Assembly: GCA_964016885.1 (NCBI GenBank)
Contig: OZ024740.1
Coordinates: forward strand, 208,919,718-208,983,717
Origin: Eledone cirrhosa
Lineage: Eukaryota; Mollusca; Cephalopoda; Octopoda; Eledonidae
DNA: 64,000 bases
Reading direction: 5' to 3'
The position numbers and the translations under genes are program-made. This document shows positions 61,890 through 64,000 of the stretch, in pieces (the stretch's first letter is position 1; the number at the start of each line of letters is the position of its first letter). The notes beneath the pieces are model-generated. The model saw only the letters and a list, made by a program, of their open reading frames with translations, ran no database searches and was not told the origin of the DNA.

Positions 61890-62745
61890 ATTGTCATCCC
61901 TTGAATCGCAAGAATGTTTTGCAAATTTTGAAGGTGCCAGCTATCGCGGCCATTTGTAGACTATGAATTAGGGAGCTGCGTTTTTTGTCCGCAAATCCAA
62001 GTTCAGTCATACTTTGGTCCAAGCGGGTTGGTATATAACCCGTAGCTCCAATAATGATGGGTATGAAGCTAAAGGTGCATCTTGGATACTGGATTTGTAA
62101 ACTCCTCATCAATGGTCCGTAGATGTCCTCCTTCTCCTATATTTTTCTGACAACGTTTACATCAAGTGGGCAGCTGATCTCCACAACAGAACACGTTTTG
62201 AATGTGTGGTCCCAAACAACAATATCAGACCGGTTGTGCTTTAATTTGGTGGCAGTTTTTATTTTCAGGTTCCACCAGTATTCCTTAGTGCCATCTGTCT
62301 CAATATATTCCTCCTCGTTTGTTGTTAATTTTGTTTTCCGAAGTGCGTTCCAGATGGTTCTAGCTATCCCATCGTGTCTCATGGGGAGGTAGTAGCGAGA
62401 TGACATTCTTTCGCAGCTGGCAACAATGTGGCTTACATCCTCGATCTTTGTTTTACATAGCCTACATTTATTGTCAGCTGCTGGCCCTCCTCTTTTGTGC
62501 AGCAGATATTTGGTAGGGAGTTCTTGTTCCTGTATTGCATAGAGATATCCCTCAAGGTGTGATGTCATAAACTTGTCGGAACTCCATGCCAGGCTTTTTG
62601 AGTGGTTTATCCCCTCTATGGTCTGTGTTTTACGTCTCAAGTATCCATGCACAACTTTTTCTGTAAATTGGTCAATTTTTTGGGGGGACCTCATTACACA
62701 ATTTTCAACCGACATCAAAATGAAATTTGGTGAGTCCAAGTGTGT
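61890..62745 (-). pseudogene. RLE-type LINE (R4/Dong/NeSL-like) C-terminal third
   Basis: Frame 62745-62137 gives QFTEKVVHGYLRRKTQTIEG, SLAWSSDKFMTSHLEGYLYA, ELPTKYLLHKRGG, the Cys-His cluster CRLCKTKIEDVSHIVASC, YYLPMRHDGIARTIWNALRK and KHNRSDIVVWDH with CSVVEISCPLDVNVVRKI. Frame 62112-61894 gives MMRSLQIQYPRCTFSFIPII, GATGYIPTRLDQSMTELGF and GTFKICKTFLRF. The CCHC cluster followed by an RPD-type endonuclease is the plan of RLE LINEs. Here PD reads SD, which should cripple nicking. A frameshift lies between the two frames. 5' end cut at the (ATGT)n 62742-62815. Confidence 0.82.
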
Positions 62746-62818
62746 ATGTATGTATGTATGTATGTATGTATGTATGTATGTATGTATGTATGTATGTATG
62801 TATGTATGTATGTATATA
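62742..62818 (+). repeat. (ATGT)n microsatellite
   Basis: About 19 ATGT units between the RLE LINE fragment and the CATA-bounded repeat; same setting as 54337-54485. Confidence 0.97.
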
Positions 62819-63240
62819 TCCGGGAGAGATGACCCCTTAGCCTTTGTCAAGGCAGAATTCTAGGAGAAGGAAAACTCTGATATAGCACCTGCAACCCTGA
62901 TGGTATCCAATGATGTTGACGTGTTCTTCTTTTTGGTAAATATCATCTTGGTTAAGAGAGTGGGACTGGCTTTGTGCAGTGCCTTTGCTCACTATAAAAG
63001 CTTCACGGCACAGGCATTGCTTTATATCTGGAGATGTCTCTGCACTTGTCATCACATGGTACATTGGGCCCAGCACTATGTGTCAGTAATTGTCACAAGT
63101 GTAGTGTTTGTACCAAAGTTTTCAAGTCGCTGGCTGGACTAAAAAGTCACACTCGTTCAGCGCATCGGTAGGGGTTCTCCTACATGGATATAAAGTAGTG
63201 GCCGTACTCGAAAACAAGTTGGCAGCCACCATGTATGTAT
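62819..63240 (+). repeat. CATA-bounded repeat, young-looking copy
   Basis: Over 95% identical to 54675-55070 across about 400 bp ('gatgaccccttagcctttgt', 'gtgggactggctttgtgcag', 'gctggctggacta'). It is bounded by (ATGT)n at both ends. Confidence 0.85.
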
Positions 63241-63334
63241 GCAAATAAGCAAGTAGGCCAGTCAAATACATAAATCTAGACGTAGATATACCCAGAACAA
63301 ACACAAAGTAATTATTGAATACCCTATAGTAAAA

Positions 63335-63510
63335 TAATTGTTTCTACTTTTGGCACAAAGCCAGAAATTACTCAGTGCATTACTGGTACTTTATTTTATC
63401 GACCCCATAAGGATGAAAGGCAAAGTTAGCCTCGGCGGGATTTGAACGCAGACCGTAAATGACCGTACCTCTCTGCTGCAAAACATGGCGTCCGATCTTC
63501 TAATACACTC
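63335..63510 (-). repeat. tRNA-derived SINE, minus orientation
   Basis: Minus strand: 'gcgttcaaatcccgccgagg' (B box), 'ctaactttgcctttcatcct', 'gataaaataaagtaccagta' and a tail 'aagtagaaacaattatttt'. The head ends near 63510 with the 'gatcggacgccatg' part. Confidence 0.78.
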
Positions 63511-63589
63511 AGAAAACAAAGCCAACAATAAACAAGACATCTAGTGGATAAGACGATCGAATTCCAACCGAACTGCAAACATTTCGCAA

Positions 63590-63993
63590 TATTTTAAACG
63601 TTCTTTACCCATCCATTAGATTCCCGATAAAAACCCAATGAGAAAGCACTATCATTTTGGGACATTCTCATAAAATTCTGTAACACCAGAATTACAAGAG
63701 ACATATTTTACAAAAAGACAGGACGCACTAGTATTTGTATTTTTATTCATGTCACCCAACACACATCAAACAGAACATTCCATACTGCATGGCGAGACGA
63801 ATGTGAGTACAAACAACAAACATATCTCTTGAATGTAATAGACAACGGGAGTAGACAAGCAAAGAAACTTGATATAGCTAACCTTAGAAATCCTAGACAA
63901 AATGTTGTGGAAAATATTTTGTTAGTCAACACTTTTGATCCAGGAGTACCAAACATATTTGTCACCATTAAGGTAAACCTGTCGATCTTGTTC
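63590..63993 (+). pseudogene. Penelope-like RT fragment running to the window end
   Basis: Frames give NVLYPSIRFPIK, a frameshift, then EKALSFWDILIKFCNTRITR, DIFYKKTGRTSICIFIHVTQ, a degraded segment, LDIANLRNPRQNVVENILLV and NTFDPGVPNIFVTIKVNL, with a stop at 63991. The order LPFLDILIK, then YxKxTDSHxYL-like, then VxTFNPxxPNIF is that of the post-catalytic part of Penelope-like proteins carrying GIY-YIG and the zinc tail, that is, the lineage of 58510-58930. It has indels and lacks catalytic motifs. No GIY-YIG part follows before the window ends at 64000. Confidence 0.55.
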
Positions 63994-64000
63994 TAAAGCA

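Overview
The window looks like repeat-dense, non-genic DNA of a coleoid cephalopod, most likely an octopus. The basis is many copies of tRNA-derived SINEs of the cephalopod type (heads with pol III A and B boxes, then the body 'aactttgcctttcatcctt' and 'gataaaataaagtacc'), very long (TA)n, (AC)n, (ATGT)n and (ATT)n tracts, and a mix of Tx1, RTE, CR1/jockey, RLE-type LINE, Penelope-like, Ty3/gypsy and mariner remnants. No complete host gene is recognisable. The one candidate is a possible terminal coding exon at 6486-6584 (minus).

Layout. 1-8 kb: AT-rich sequence with SINE pieces and few landmarks. 8.0-9.4 kb: a 5'-truncated CR1/jockey-like LINE (minus). 9.5-12.7 kb: degenerate telomere-like sequence, SINE, CATA-bounded repeats, an (AC)n tract and a mariner transposase fossil. 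13.0-28.8 kb: a minus-strand block of LINEs joined through (ATT)n arrays: an RTE-like LINE, an internally deleted Tx1 (Tx1-A), a nearly full-length Tx1 (Tx1-B), an RLE-type LINE fragment and a 5'-truncated Tx1 (Tx1-C). 29.2-32.6 kb: two large palindromes, (TA)n and (AC)n arrays and an AT-bounded repeat with an internal duplication. 32.6-35.4 kb: a Penelope-like element (minus). 35.4-38.0 kb: a second CR1/jockey-like LINE (plus). 38.1-41.6 kb: palindromic microsatellite, then a degenerate Ty3/gypsy element (minus) carrying a SINE. 41.8-45.7 kb: SINEs, mariner-type MITEs, an RLE LINE fragment and microsatellites. 45.5-54.3 kb: a plus-strand block with the order CATA repeat, RLE fragment, Tx1-D, RTE. 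54.3-59.6 kb: CATA repeats, microsatellites and GIY-YIG fragments of a second Penelope-like lineage. 59.6-61.3 kb: two C-terminal copies of another RLE-like LINE around a 5S rRNA fragment. 61.9-64 kb: an RLE LINE fragment, a CATA repeat, a SINE and a Penelope-like fragment that runs to the end.

The main structural result is that the blocks at 13-28.8 kb and 45.5-54.3 kb carry the same elements in the same order in opposite orientation. The left block has two extra Tx1 insertions (about 1.7 and 3.9 kb), and the right block shows the matching empty sites, both in (ATT)n. This reads as an inverted segmental duplication followed by microsatellite-directed Tx1 insertions. Within it, Tx1-A has lost its whole RT domain by a clean in-frame deletion, and Tx1-D is almost intact, with ORF2 broken only by two CGA-to-TGA changes. 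The second theme is a set of palindromic, (TA)n-flanked repeats with hammerhead-ribozyme-like cores, lying near Penelope-type sequences. Identity figures are hand alignments of short stretches. Element boundaries are approximate unless an exact junction is described.
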